Assembly: GCA_964442355.1 (NCBI GenBank)
Contig: CAYTZS010000020.1
Coordinates: 1-40,929 of the forward strand
Direction of reading: 5' to 3'
Origin: UBA6168 sp964442355
Lineage (GTDB): Bacteria > Bacteroidota > Bacteroidia > Chitinophagales > Saprospiraceae
DNA: 40,929 nucleotides
Of the stretch, positions 7,000-15,519 are shown piece after piece; position 1 is the first letter of the stretch; each line of letters begins with the position of its first letter. Below the pieces are notes generated by a model. It searched no databases and was not told the DNA's origin. It saw only the letters and a program-made list of their open reading frames with translations. The position numbers and the translations under genes were made by a program.

Positions 7000-8607
7000 A
7001 TGTGTCCGATGTTGCGTTCCCTTTTTGCGCTTTCCTTTTTTACAGTAGCCAGTGCAAGCCTGTTTGCCCAAACCCTGACCTCCTCCAACCTTCCCATCGT
7101 TTTGGTGGAAACAAATGGCCAATCCATTGATTTTCAGAAGGTTAATGCTGGATTCAAAATCGTGGACAACCCCGCTGGGCAACTGAACCATCCCAGCGAT
7201 ACTCCTGCCTTCGAGGGGCTCGTGTCCATTCGGCTCCGGGGCAACTATTCTTCGGGCTTGCCACAAAAACCCTACGCCATCGAGACGCTTGACCCCGCCA
7301 CGGGCTTGGACACTTCCGTTGCCCTGTTAGGAATGCCCAAAGAAGAAGATTGGGTGCTGCTCGCCAACTGGAACGACAAATCGCTGGTGCGCAATCCGCT
7401 GATGTTTGAGCTGGCCCGCCAGGCGGGGCAATGGGCCTCGCACACCCGCCATGTGGAATTGCTGCTGAACGGCGAGTACCAAGGCATCTTCACTTTTTGC
7501 GAGAAGATAAAACGGGACGGCGACCGGGTGGACATCGAGAAATTAACGCCCGACGACAACGCCCTGCCTGCGATTTCGGGTGGCTATATTTTTCGGCACG
7601 ACTACGGCTGGGACTTTACCACCGACAATTGGCACCCACAGAACTGCCCCGACCGCTGGCTGAACTTTGAGCTAGACTACCCCGATGCGCAGGACATCAC
7701 GCCAGCCCAGTTCGACTATCTGACGGGCTACATGGACGACATGGAGGAGGCGCTTTTTTCGCCCAATTTCGATGACCCTGACCACGGCTACCGCCAGTTT
7801 TTGGACGTGAATTCTTGGGTGGACTACTTCCTGTTGAGCGAGCTTTCGGGCAACGTGGATGCCTACAAAAAGTCCATGTTCTACCACAAAGACCGTGACA
7901 GCCTGCTGAAGTTGGGGCCCATTTGGGACTTCGATTGGGCGCTCAAATACCTCGGCGAAAACGGTTTTTACAACGGTGCAGGCTGGCTCTATACCGTGGA
8001 TCCCTGCACGCAGGATGTCTTGTACGTGCCCTATTTCGTGCGGCTGATGGAGGACAGTTTTTTCCAGCAACAAGTCTGCTCACGATGGTCGGCATTGCGA
8101 AGCACCACGCTCGATACGGCCTTTATTTTCAGCTATGTTGACTCGACGGCCGCCGTGCTCAACGAGGCAAAAACCCGCCATTTCCAGCGCTGGCAATGCC
8201 TTGGCTACAACAGTGGTGCGCCAGAGGCTCCGCCGTACCCCGCCACTTACGCCGGTGAAGTAGAAAAACTTAAAAAATTCTTGAGGCAGCGCATCGCTTG
8301 GATGGACGCCCAATTGCCGAACGTAGCCTGTAATACCAATGTGGAGGAGCCTAACCGTGAGTTTCAAGTCGAAGTGCGCCCGAACGTCGGGCACGGAGAT
8401 TTTGTGGTGTGGGCAGATGGCATCGCCACGAGGTCGGGCAAATTGGCAGCAATGCTGTACGATGCGAACGGGCGTTTTTGCCACCGCTTCTTTTTGTCAA
8501 ATGGTGCGACGCAGTTGGATTTGACCAGCTATCCGGCAGGGATGTATTTTGTTTATGTCAATGAAGGGTCGGCCCGTGTGTTGCGGAGGATTGTGGTGAG
8601 TAGGTGA
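7000..8607 (+). CDS. Secreted CotH-kinase-family protein with T9SS sorting tail
   Basis: 535 residues. A signal peptide (cut near LFAQ-TLT) is followed by a CotH domain: SIRLRGNYSS, a KPYAIE segment, EEDWVLLANWNDKSLVRNPL, the HVELLLNGEYQGIF block, and the metal-binding GPIWDFDWAL. CotH proteins are atypical kinases first known from spore coats; in Bacteroidota they are common secreted proteins of unknown target. The last 80 residues (VVWADGIATRSGKLAAML through LTSYPAGMYFVYVNEG to RRIVVSR) form a type-A T9SS sorting domain, so export across the outer membrane is expected. A TATCTTTA box lies just upstream of the ATG. It is convergent with the TMTC-like gene, only 32 bases away. Confidence 0.9.
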   Translation: MCPMLRSLFALSFFTVASASLFAQTLTSSNLPIVLVETNGQSIDFQKVNAGFKIVDNPAGQLNHPSDTPAFEGLVSIRLRGNYSSGLPQKPYAIETLDPATGLDTSVALLGMPKEEDWVLLANWNDKSLVRNPLMFELARQAGQWASHTRHVELLLNGEYQGIFTFCEKIKRDGDRVDIEKLTPDDNALPAISGGYIFRHDYGWDFTTDNWHPQNCPDRWLNFELDYPDAQDITPAQFDYLTGYMDDMEEALFSPNFDDPDHGYRQFLDVNSWVDYFLLSELSGNVDAYKKSMFYHKDRDSLLKLGPIWDFDWALKYLGENGFYNGAGWLYTVDPCTQDVLYVPYFVRLMEDSFFQQQVCSRWSALRSTTLDTAFIFSYVDSTAAVLNEAKTRHFQRWQCLGYNSGAPEAPPYPATYAGEVEKLKKFLRQRIAWMDAQLPNVACNTNVEEPNREFQVEVRPNVGHGDFVVWADGIATRSGKLAAMLYDANGRFCHRFFLSNGATQLDLTSYPAGMYFVYVNEGSARVLRRIVVSR

Positions 8608-8639
8608 GCATGTCGCCATTGCGGCCTTCCAACACAATC

Positions 8640-10568
8640 TCACTTCTTCAACTTCGGATCCAACCGATACGCTTTCTCAAAAAACGGCTGCCCCAGTTCC
8701 GGTTGCCCACTGTCCTTGTAGGCTGAGCCGAGGTAGAAGTTCAGCGTGGCGTTTTCCGGGTCGTACTCCAGCCCCTGCTTGAACCATTTGATGGCTTCGG
8801 GGAAGTTCTTCTGCATGGCGTTCACAGCACCGAGGTTGCGCAGGGCGTCAATCATGCGGGGGTCGTACTGCACGGCTTTTTCGTACACCTCCTTGGCCTT
8901 GTCAAGCTGGCCGCTCTCGAAGAAAATGATGCCCATGTTGCTGTACACCAGCGGGAAGTTCGGCTTGTATTTTAGGGCCAGGTTGTAGTTTTCCATGGCC
9001 TTGGTGTAGTCACGGGTTCTGGGGTCGGGCTTGGAGGCTTCGTCCCGGTAGTACGTGAGGCCGAGCTGCGAGTAGGCATCGTGGTACTCCGGGAACACCT
9101 CGATGGCTTGTTAAAAATGCTTCCTTGCCCGGTCGTAATAAGCTTTTTGCTCTTGTGGGTTGGTGGCTTTCAGGCCCTTTTGCACGATTTCGAGGCCGTA
9201 GTGAAAGTTCAGTTTGGCACTGTTCGGGGAGGTCTCGATGTCGGTTTCGTAGAGGGTGTAGCTGTCCTTCCAAGCCATGTTGCGGCTGAACGTGAGCGCC
9301 GAGTAGGCCAGCAGCACCACGCCTGCCACACCGAGCAGGCCCATGTTTTTGCCCAAAATACTTTGCTCGCCAGTCGCAGTCCAGTCCAGCTTGAAGATTT
9401 TCATCAACGCCAAAGCCAGCGCCAACGCAAAGCCGGGCGATGCCGAGTACAGCAACCGGTCACCGTAGCTGGTGCCAATGGTGACGAAGAGGTTGGTGAA
9501 AATGCTGAAATTGATGAAAAAGAACAGGATGGCGAATGACCAAAGGCTGCGTTTGCGAAGCCCAAAAACGGCGAAAACACCCATGCCGAGCCAAGCCACG
9601 AGCGAGAGTAGCACCCGCCAATCGGCCCAGGTGGTGAGCGGTATCTGGTTGAAGCCGAAGTCGCTGCAAAGCGGGTACGGAACCAGCAGCGACCACAAGT
9701 ATTTGCCGAGCAGCAGGAAGGCGTTTGCGTAGTAATCGGCGCCCTTCGCTGCCACGAGAATGTTGTCGAGGGCGTAGGTCTCGCCGGGGTTGGTCAGCGA
9801 GCCGATGACGGCCTTGCGCACTAGAACGAACAACAGCGCAGGCAGCAAGTACGGCAACGTCGTGAATGCGATTTTCTTGAAGTCGTTTTTGGTGAAAAAA
9901 TACATCATCAGCGGCACGATGGCCACGAAGGTCACGGCGTTTTCCTTGCAAAAAAGCGCCAGCGTGTAGCTCGCCAGCGAGGCACCCATTGCCCACAACT
10001 TGCTTTCCGTCAGGTATTTGTGCAAAAACCAAAGCGCCAGCGTAGCGAAGCCGAACATCATAATTTCGTCACGGCTCTTGATGTTGGCCACCACCTCCAC
10101 GTGTACGGGGTGCGCCACGAAAAACAACGTGGCCAGCAACGGCAGCAGCAGCGAGTAGCCCCGAAGCCACCTAGCGAGGGTCACGAACAGCAGCGCCCCG
10201 CTCAGGGCATAGAAAAGGATGTTGACGAAGTGGCTGAAAGAAGGCTTGTCGGGTGCCAATTGCCACTCGATGGCAAACATCGTCATGGGAATGGGGCGGT
10301 ACAGCTCGCCGGGACTGTTCCAGTAACCGTGGCGGCTGTGGTACTTCCAGAGGTCGGGTATGCCCTCGAAGCCCCGCTTGGTGATGAAGTTTTCCTTGAT
10401 GACCGAAAAGTCGTCGAGCACGTAGTCGTGGCCGATCGTGTTGATATACAGCAAAAAGCTGAACGCTGCAATGCCCAGCGCCCAAGGCCAAAGGCGGGCT
10501 TGCTTGGCGGTAGCTTGCTTTGGTTTTGGGGCTGGAGTTGGCTGCTGTTTCTGTTTTTTCGACGACAT
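8640..10568 (-). pseudogene. TMTC-like membrane glycosyltransferase with TPR domain, interrupted by an in-frame TAA
   Basis: Read through, this is one frame of about 642 codons. A Lys/Gln-rich N-terminus is followed by about ten membrane segments with PMT/TMTC-type motifs (HDYVLDDFSVIKENF, RPIPMTMFA, HPVHVEVVANIKSRDE) and then C-terminal TPR repeats (QLGLTYY, NMGIIFFESGQLDKAKEVYE and so on). A TAA at codon 486 (9111-9113) cuts it exactly at the start of the TPR region, with the same frame continuing intact on both sides. A single T-to-A change from TTA (Leu) explains it. The last 152 codons could only be made by read-through or restart (GTG at 9098). Such proteins are predicted to transfer lipid-linked sugars to proteins. 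Recent nonsense mutation, strain variant or sequencing error are all possible. Confidence 0.85.
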
Positions 10569-10636
10569 GTTGGCTTGGTTTGAATGCTTGGCAAATGTAA
10601 AATTTGTTTGACGAGTTTGAGTTGTGAGGTGACAAA

Positions 10637-11740
10637 TCAAACCCCTCCGACCATCAAATTACACCCCCGCACATCGGAGTTGTCTACCCGCCCCAGCACC
10701 TCGAAGCTGCCGTTGGAGAATACCCTGCCGAGGTCGTCCGTGGCGATGAAGCTGCAAGTGTCGAAGTTGGCAAGGTCAATCAGGTTGAGGATGCCCGTTT
10801 TGCCATGCTGCTGTGCTGTGAGCGGGTCGGTGATTTCACGGGTAAATGCCCGCAGCGTTGGGGCAGGACGGAAAATTCCGTTGCCGATAGAGTAGGCCTG
10901 CGAGAACAGCTCCGTCATGCCGTACTCGGAGTGGATGGTGGGGGCGTTGAAGGCGGCTTTGAGGGTGTCGTGGAGTTCCGAGCGAGTGAGCTCTCTGCGT
11001 CGGCCCTTCATGCCGCCCGTTTCCATGATGGTGACGTGGTGCAAGTCCATCGGGTGGTGCTCGGCGAGGTCGAGGAGGGCGAAGGAGACACCGAGGAGGA
11101 GGATGTTGGGGAATTGAGAATTGAGAATGGAGAATTGAGAAATGCCCCTGGGCCCTGAAGGGGGACTTAACTTGGGAAGTGTGTCTGTGGGTTCTCCTTT
11201 AGGGGTTAGTGGTAAATGTTTTTGGCTTTTCAATATGGCCACCAGTTCTTCAATATCGTTCAAAAAGAACCCACTCTTTGGGTGCTTCGACAGCCGGATG
11301 AAATGCTCGGCCATGACAACGAGGCTGCTGCCCGTGCGCTCCAAATAGCTGGGCAGCAGGGCCAGCACGAGCCAGTCCGATGGGTCTCCATAGAAGGGAT
11401 GGAAGCCGTTGAGGGTGTTTTGCCTGTAAAAATCGAGGTTATTGACGTAGTGGTGGCTGGTCGTTTCTCCCGTGGTGCCGCTGCTGGTAAAGGTGGTCAC
11501 GGGCTGCCAGTTACCCGTTTTTACTTCGTGGTTTTTGAAGAACTGAATGGGCAGAAAGGGAATTTGCTCGATACTCCTAACGCCCTGAACGTCAACGTTC
11601 AACAAAGCCAGATACCGTCCGTACAAGGGGTTGTGGGCAGCTTGGAAATGAAACACCTCCAGCGCTAATGTCTCGAAGCCCGTGCCATCGAAGGCTTGGA
11701 GTCGTTGGAAAATGGCCGCTCTTTGTTGGTCGTACGACAT
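10637..11740 (-). CDS. LuxE-like acyl-protein synthetase/acyltransferase with an inserted repeat
   Basis: 367 residues of the LuxE (PF04443) branch of ANL adenylating enzymes. Visible motifs are FTSSGTTGETTSHH (P-loop-like Ser/Thr/Gly block), METGGMKGRRRE, SEYGMTELFSQAY, FIATDDLGRV and a C-terminal GRVDNSDVRGCNLM. The likely reaction is ATP activation of a carboxylate; in Bacteroidota these genes often neighbour polysaccharide or ketoacyl genes, and the substrate is unknown. Residues about 177-210 are a low-complexity stretch (TPKGEPTDTLPKLSPPSGPRG, then ISQFSILNSQFPN). It matches two intergenic repeat types and interrupts the fold between the conserved parts. The frame stays open, so the protein may still be made. 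It is divergent from the barrel gene at 11825. Confidence 0.85.
   Translation of the reverse strand: MSYDQQRAAIFQRLQAFDGTGFETLALEVFHFQAAHNPLYGRYLALLNVDVQGVRSIEQIPFLPIQFFKNHEVKTGNWQPVTTFTSSGTTGETTSHHYVNNLDFYRQNTLNGFHPFYGDPSDWLVLALLPSYLERTGSSLVVMAEHFIRLSKHPKSGFFLNDIEELVAILKSQKHLPLTPKGEPTDTLPKLSPPSGPRGISQFSILNSQFPNILLLGVSFALLDLAEHHPMDLHHVTIMETGGMKGRRRELTRSELHDTLKAAFNAPTIHSEYGMTELFSQAYSIGNGIFRPAPTLRAFTREITDPLTAQQHGKTGILNLIDLANFDTCSFIATDDLGRVFSNGSFEVLGRVDNSDVRGCNLMVGGV
11110..11212. repeat. Family A word array plus GC-rich foldback inserted in frame in the luxE-like gene
   Basis: 11110-11143 is a family A array (GAATTGAGAATTGAGAATGG and so on), like those after stop codons elsewhere in the window. 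It is joined to a GC-rich foldback (11144-11212) with CCCCTGGGCCCTGAAGGGGG at one end and TCCTTTAGGGG at the other. In the gene's sense strand this reads the stop-free pyrimidine-rich side, which keeps the frame open. Confidence 0.75.
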
Positions 11741-11824
11741 GAGGCGTTATTTTATTGATGGCGCAAAACTCGTAAGTTAATGGGCCGTTTTGAGTACAAT
11801 TTTTCACCAAAAATTTCTGACAAG

Positions 11825-12445
11825 ATGAAACAACTAACTTTCTGCTTTCTGCTGTCGTTCATTTCTAGTGGTTTGTGTGCGCAATTTTCATTCTCACCAA
11901 TTGTTGCTTTGAACTACAGCAAAGCAAGAGCATCGCAAAAGGAATTCGATTCATCGCCAGTGTTCCGTTATGCAATGGGGGTGCAACCGGTTTATCATTT
12001 TAATGAAGAAATTGCCGCAGGACTTGGGTTGCAGCTGGCAATGAAAGGCTACAAGGACAAGCCTGGCGGGCTGGAAATTTTTGAGGAAACCAGGTTTCAA
12101 TACATCGAGGCCAATCCATTTTTCGAGTACCGACCATTCAAGTTTTTGGGGATAATTATTGGTGGCAGCATTGGATACAATACGCAGATTGAATTCAAAT
12201 TTGATGGGAAATGGCACGATGCTGCATTGCAGTTTGGCGATAGAAAATGGGATATAGCAATGGCTGGAGGGCTGCGGTACTATTACGGAAATGCGTTCTT
12301 GAACGTGAATTATGCCCAGAGCATGGTACCTTTCAATGAATTGTTTTTTACGGATGAGAATGGAGTCTCACTTGGCAAGCTGAAACAGTATCATCAAACC
12401 ATCTCTTTCGGACTCGGTTACAATTTTCACCTAAAGAAAAAATAG
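11825..12445 (+). CDS. Outer-membrane beta-barrel protein (PorT/OMP_b-brl-like)
   Basis: 206 residues. A signal peptide (MKQLTFCFLLSFISSGLCAQ) is followed by alternating aromatic beta-strands (VFRYAMGVQPVYHF, AAGLGLQLAMKGYKD, FFEYRPFKFLGIIIGGSIGY) and a terminal strand TISFGLGYNFHLKKK. This suits an eight- to ten-strand outer-membrane barrel of the OMP_b-brl_2 type. No specific function can be assigned; family members include PorT-like proteins and many unknowns. The ATG at 11825 directly begins the signal peptide. An upstream in-frame extension to 11780 is rejected because it would bury the signal. A lipoprotein gene follows 32 bases downstream. Confidence 0.8.
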   Translation: MKQLTFCFLLSFISSGLCAQFSFSPIVALNYSKARASQKEFDSSPVFRYAMGVQPVYHFNEEIAAGLGLQLAMKGYKDKPGGLEIFEETRFQYIEANPFFEYRPFKFLGIIIGGSIGYNTQIEFKFDGKWHDAALQFGDRKWDIAMAGGLRYYYGNAFLNVNYAQSMVPFNELFFTDENGVSLGKLKQYHQTISFGLGYNFHLKKK

Positions 12446-12477
12446 CCTAACTTGGCTTCAGATTTAAACTAAAGCGT

Positions 12478-12966
12478 ATGAAAATCCTCAATTGGCTCGG
12501 CATCTTTTCGGCATTTGTGCTTGTGGCGGCTATCAGTTGCGTCACGCCACCAGAATACCCCATCGAGCCGGCCATCGAGTTCCTTTCACTCAGCAAGGAC
12601 ACTATGCTTCGGGGCAGCAGCGTGGACAGTGCATTTGTCACTTTCGGCTTCACCGACGGTGATGGCGACATCGGTTCCAAGGATTCGCTCGACCTCTTCC
12701 TGACCGACAAGCGTGATGGCACAGTGCTCCGCAACCGCATCCCGTTCGTGCCAGAACTTGGCGCCTCCAACGGCATCAAGGGTGAAATCAGGTTGCGGAT
12801 CAACAGCACCTGCTGCATCTTCCCTGACCCCTTCCTCAACGGCTGTACGGACGTTCTGCCCAGCTATCCTTACGATCAAGTGAGGTACTCACTCTACATC
12901 AAGGACCGGAAAGGCCACCAGAGCAACGTCATTGAGCTTGTGCCGATTTATGTGAGATGCTTTTGA
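12478..12966 (+). CDS. Small conserved Bacteroidota lipoprotein of unknown function
   Basis: 162 residues with a signal peptide ending AAISC (C21), a plausible lipobox, followed by Pro-rich sequence. The mature part is beta-rich and has FGFTDGDGDIGSKDSLDLFL, a Ca-binding-like Asp/Gly loop seen in a common family of Bacteroidota lipoproteins, and two Cys-containing segments (NSTCCIFPDPF, LNGCTDV). A closing strand with YSLYIKDRKGHQSN follows. The function is not known. It follows the barrel gene closely on the same strand, which suggests one envelope-related transcript. The TGA stop runs straight into a family A hairpin. Confidence 0.75.
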   Translation: MKILNWLGIFSAFVLVAAISCVTPPEYPIEPAIEFLSLSKDTMLRGSSVDSAFVTFGFTDGDGDIGSKDSLDLFLTDKRDGTVLRNRIPFVPELGASNGIKGEIRLRINSTCCIFPDPFLNGCTDVLPSYPYDQVRYSLYIKDRKGHQSNVIELVPIYVRCF

Positions 12967-13048
12967 ATTGAAAATTGAGAATGGAGAATTGAAAATTGTT
13001 GCCGTGATAATTTTCAATTCTCCATTTTCCATTTTCCATTTTCAATCA
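12966..13048. repeat. Word-repeat hairpin, family A, loop with GCCGTG
   Basis: The left arm (12966-12999) has AATTGAAAATTGAGAATGG words. The loop of about 10 bases contains GCCGTG (13001-13006). The right arm (13011-13048) has the complementary CCATTTTCCATTTTCAATC words. It touches the stop codons of both convergent genes (lipoprotein TGA at 12964-12966, hemF stop at 13046-13048). Confidence 0.85.
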
Positions 13049-14008
13049 CCAGTCAACACCTTTCCGTAGCCACGCCAGCGTCTCTGCTTCCCGGCTTCCC
13101 GCTTCCAGTTTTTGGTTGTAATGCCACTTCGCCAGTGGCGGCATGGACATCAGGATGGATTCCGTGCGGCCATCCGTGTCAAGGCCGAATTTGGTGCCTT
13201 TGTCCCACAGCAGGTTGAACTCCACGTAACGACTCCGTCGCACTGCCTGCCACTCCAGTTCATTCTCGCCGTAGGCTAAATCCTTGTTTTTCAATGCGAT
13301 ATGCGAGTAGGTTGGGGCAAAAGCATCGCCCACATCCTGCACGAACTGGAACAACTGTTCCTTCGTCAAGCCCCGTTTTTCATCCAAGCGGTCGAAGAAG
13401 ATGCCGCCGATGCCTCGTGTCTCTTGGCGGTGTTTGAGGTAAAAATAGTCGTCTGCCCAGTGCTTGAACTCCGGATAGAAATCGGGGTGGTGCGTATCGC
13501 AAACCCGTCGCATTTGCTGGTGAAAAAACTGGGCATCTTCCGGCACGACGTAGATGGGTGTAAGGTCAATGCCGCCGCCGAACCAGTATTTTTGAGTTGG
13601 CAGTTCGACAGTTTGCAGTTGGCAGTCAGGGCCTGCTTCATCGGCCTGGACTGCTGGCTGTCCAAGTGACAAACTTTGAACTTCAAAATACCGGACGTTC
13701 ATGTGGATGATGGGCACCATCGGGCTGCGGGGGTGCAGCACAATGCTGACGCCCGTGGCAAAGAACTCAGCCGCCGGCAAGCCGAGCGCCTGGCCGATTT
13801 TTTCGGGCATGGGGCCATGTACGGCGCTGAAGTTTACCCCGCCTTTTTCAATCACGGCACCTTCGATGACACGACTGCGACCACCGCCGCCAGCATCCCG
13901 CTGCCAAGCGTCTTCTTGGAATTTGCCCTGACCGTCTAGGGCCTCCAAGTCGGCACAGATGCGGTCTTGCAGGCCCCGGAACCATTCGGCGATGTCCTCT
14001 CTTGTCAT
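13046..14008 (-). CDS. hemF: Oxygen-dependent coproporphyrinogen III oxidase
   Basis: 320 residues, about 20 more than Escherichia coli HemF. It catalyses the two oxidative decarboxylations of coproporphyrinogen III to protoporphyrinogen IX in heme synthesis, in the cytosol with O2. Family signatures are clear: WQRDAGGGGRSRVIEGAVIEKGGVN, HPRSPMVPIIHMNVRYF, YWFGGGIDLTP, FKHWADDYFYLKHR, RGIGGIFFD and AVRRSRYVEFNLLWDKGTKFGL. Residues about 111-138, between NVRYFE and YWFGGG, are a non-conserved insertion (through QPAVQADEAGP). Its DNA is an imperfect hairpin of repeated words. The insertion sits at a surface loop where homologues have a few residues, so activity may survive. The ATG at 14008 is well supported. 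Confidence 0.96.
   Translation of the reverse strand: MTREDIAEWFRGLQDRICADLEALDGQGKFQEDAWQRDAGGGGRSRVIEGAVIEKGGVNFSAVHGPMPEKIGQALGLPAAEFFATGVSIVLHPRSPMVPIIHMNVRYFEVQSLSLGQPAVQADEAGPDCQLQTVELPTQKYWFGGGIDLTPIYVVPEDAQFFHQQMRRVCDTHHPDFYPEFKHWADDYFYLKHRQETRGIGGIFFDRLDEKRGLTKEQLFQFVQDVGDAFAPTYSHIALKNKDLAYGENELEWQAVRRSRYVEFNLLWDKGTKFGLDTDGRTESILMSMPPLAKWHYNQKLEAGSREAETLAWLRKGVDW
13595..13677. repeat. Imperfect hairpin of GGCAGTT-type words inserted in frame in hemF
   Basis: The left arm (13595-13633) holds the words GTTGGCAGTTCG, ACAGTTTGCAGTTGGCAGTC. After a 9-base loop (13634-13642) the right arm (13643-13677) has the partial complement GGACTGCTGGCTGTCC and GTGACAAAC. It has the same design as the intergenic hairpins but a different word family, and it accounts for the extra residues of HemF. 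Confidence 0.75.
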
Positions 14009-14017
14009 TTTGTTGAA

Positions 14018-14090
14018 TTTAGGAGGTTTACGAGGTTTAGGAGGTTTATTGGGAGGGCATAACTAAACCTACTAAACTATCTAAACCTCA
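14018..14090. repeat. Word-repeat hairpin, family D (AGGTTTA words)
   Basis: The left arm 14018-14050 repeats AGGAGGTTTA/CGAGGTTTAG. The loop contains GGGCATAA (14055-14062). The right arm 14061-14090 has TAAACCTAC, TAAACTATC, TAAACCTC. It supplies the stop codon of the ArsC-like gene (14088-14090) and ends about 10 bases before the hemF start on the minus strand. Confidence 0.8.
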
Positions 14091-14441
14091 TTTCACCAGT
14101 TTTGCCTTAGCCGATTCCACCGTCTTCGGTGCATTGCCCACCCAAACCTCCTCGCCATCAATGATGACTGGACGTTTCAGGAAGGTGTATTCTTCCAAGA
14201 TGAGGTTGCGGTAGTCCTGTTCCGTCAAGTTTTTGTCCTTGAGTCCCATTGACTTGTACTTCATGGCCTGACGGCTGAAAAGTGCCTCGTAGCTGCCAAC
14301 TTTTTCCTTCAACCAATCGAGTACCTCGGCTTGGATGTTTTGTTCCTTGATGTTTTGTCGCTCAAAGCTTGGCAGCTCGCAAAGCTCGCCCATGATGCGC
14401 TGGCAAGTACCGCAGTTGTTGAGGAGGAAGACTTTTTTCAT
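14088..14441 (-). CDS. ArsC/Spx-family thioredoxin-fold protein
   Basis: 117 residues of the ArsC-like family. It has the redox motif CGTC (C10, C13) in MKKVFLLNNCGTCQRIM, the family's central SRQAMKYKSMGL block, then LTEQDYRNLILEEYTFLKRPVIIDG and EVWVGNAPKTV. The conserved LKRP-x-I-x-D-G matches both arsenate reductases and YffB/Spx-type proteins. With no arsenic-resistance genes nearby, a general thiol-redox or YffB-like role is likelier than arsenate reduction. The ATG at 14441 starts the fold; an in-frame upstream stretch to 14618 has no support. It is upstream of hemF on the same strand with a hairpin between them, and divergent from the nucleoside phosphorylase. Confidence 0.85.
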   Translation of the reverse strand: MKKVFLLNNCGTCQRIMGELCELPSFERQNIKEQNIQAEVLDWLKEKVGSYEALFSRQAMKYKSMGLKDKNLTEQDYRNLILEEYTFLKRPVIIDGEEVWVGNAPKTVESAKAKLVK

Positions 14442-14598
14442 TGTTATCTTTTGCTTGAGTGTTTGCGTACTTTGGTATCTGGCTGCAAGATTAGGCAGGA
14501 ATTGGGCCTCCGTTTCGCCCATTTTGAAAATCTTGCAGAAAAAATACAGTACCAGTGGCCGATGACAATTGGTAGGCACTGTTTTTTCATTTACCCCG

Positions 14599-14606
14599 TA
14601 TCTTTG
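14599..14606 (+). promoter_or_regulatory. -7 box TATCTTTG for the nucleoside phosphorylase
   Basis: A perfect match to the Bacteroidota housekeeping -7 element TAnnTTTG, 34 bases before the ATG. No clear TTTG at the proper upstream spacing is seen. The leader between box and gene is a single family A word array (CAATTTTCAACTCTCAATTTT). Confidence 0.5.
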
Positions 14607-14640
14607 ACACATTCTCAATTTTCAACTCTCAATTTTAAAA

Positions 14641-15519
14641 ATGCCTTTTGCCGCCTCTGAACTCATTCTCAACCCCAACGGCAGCGTCTATCACCTGAAC
14701 CTGCTGCCGGAGCAAATCGCTAACACCATCTTCTTCGTCGGCGACCCCGACCGGGTGCCCAAAGTCTCCAAGTATTTTGACCGGATAGAGCACAAAGTGC
14801 AAAAGCGAGAATTCATCACCCACACGGGCGAGTTGGGCGGGAAGCGCATCACGGTCATGTCCACAGGCATCGGGCCGGACAACATTGACATCGTGATGAA
14901 CGAGTTGGATGCCCTCGTGAACATAGACCTAAAGACCCGCACCATCAAGGACACGCATACCACGCTCGACATCGTGCGCATCGGTACCAGCGGCAGCTTG
15001 GCAGCGGGTATCGCTATTGACAGCTTCGTGGTGTCAACCATCGGCATCGGCCTCGACAACCTGCTTTACTATTACGGCTACCCGGCCAACCCCCGTGAGG
15101 AGCTGCTCCGACAGGCATTCACCTCGTTTGCGGCGAGCATCGACACAGATTTGCAGCCCATTGTCACCGAAGCCAATGACGAGTTGGTGAAACAATACAG
15201 CAACTGCATGAGAAGGGGCATCACATTGACCTGTCCTGGTTTTTATGGCCCACAAGGCCGCCGATTGCGTTTGGGCAGCATTATTCAACAGCGCTTTTTT
15301 GATTCAATTGGCCAGTTCAGTTTCGAGGGCCAGCGGGTCACCAATTTTGAAATGGAAACCTCGGCCATCCTCGGATTGGCCAGGATGTTGGGCCATCGGG
15401 CCACTGCCTGCAACGGCATCATTGCCAATCGCATCACGGGCGAATTTTCTGAAGACCCCAAAGACACTGAGGAACGGCTAATTGAGCAGGTGCTGGAAAA
15501 TGCGGGAAGGAAGGTTTAA
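14641..15519 (+). CDS. Nucleoside phosphorylase (PNP/UDP family, uridine-phosphorylase-like)
   Basis: 292 residues. Phosphorolysis of a nucleoside to base plus ribose-1-phosphate is the family reaction, in nucleoside salvage. The phosphate-binding GDPDRV near residue 35, the TGIGPDNIDIVMNEL block, RIGTSGSL, and the ribose-binding NFEMETSAILGLARMLGH all fit the PNP_UDP_1 domain. The FEMETSAI form and the length fit uridine phosphorylase best, but substrate choice is uncertain. An ATG at 14641 follows a clear -7 box. A repeat array supplies its stop codon (TTTAA) and continues into the gap before the aminotransferase gene. Confidence 0.9.
   Translation: MPFAASELILNPNGSVYHLNLLPEQIANTIFFVGDPDRVPKVSKYFDRIEHKVQKREFITHTGELGGKRITVMSTGIGPDNIDIVMNELDALVNIDLKTRTIKDTHTTLDIVRIGTSGSLAAGIAIDSFVVSTIGIGLDNLLYYYGYPANPREELLRQAFTSFAASIDTDLQPIVTEANDELVKQYSNCMRRGITLTCPGFYGPQGRRLRLGSIIQQRFFDSIGQFSFEGQRVTNFEMETSAILGLARMLGHRATACNGIIANRITGEFSEDPKDTEERLIEQVLENAGRKV

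Noticed and set aside
8640..9098. Independent small TPR protein starting at GTG 9098
   Set aside because: Same frame as the upstream membrane protein and starting in mid-TPR; better explained as the downstream part of a gene with one nonsense codon.
14442..14618. 59-residue N-terminal extension of the ArsC-like protein
   Set aside because: It has no conserved sequence and overlaps the promoter of the divergent nucleoside phosphorylase; ATG 14441 starts the thioredoxin fold.
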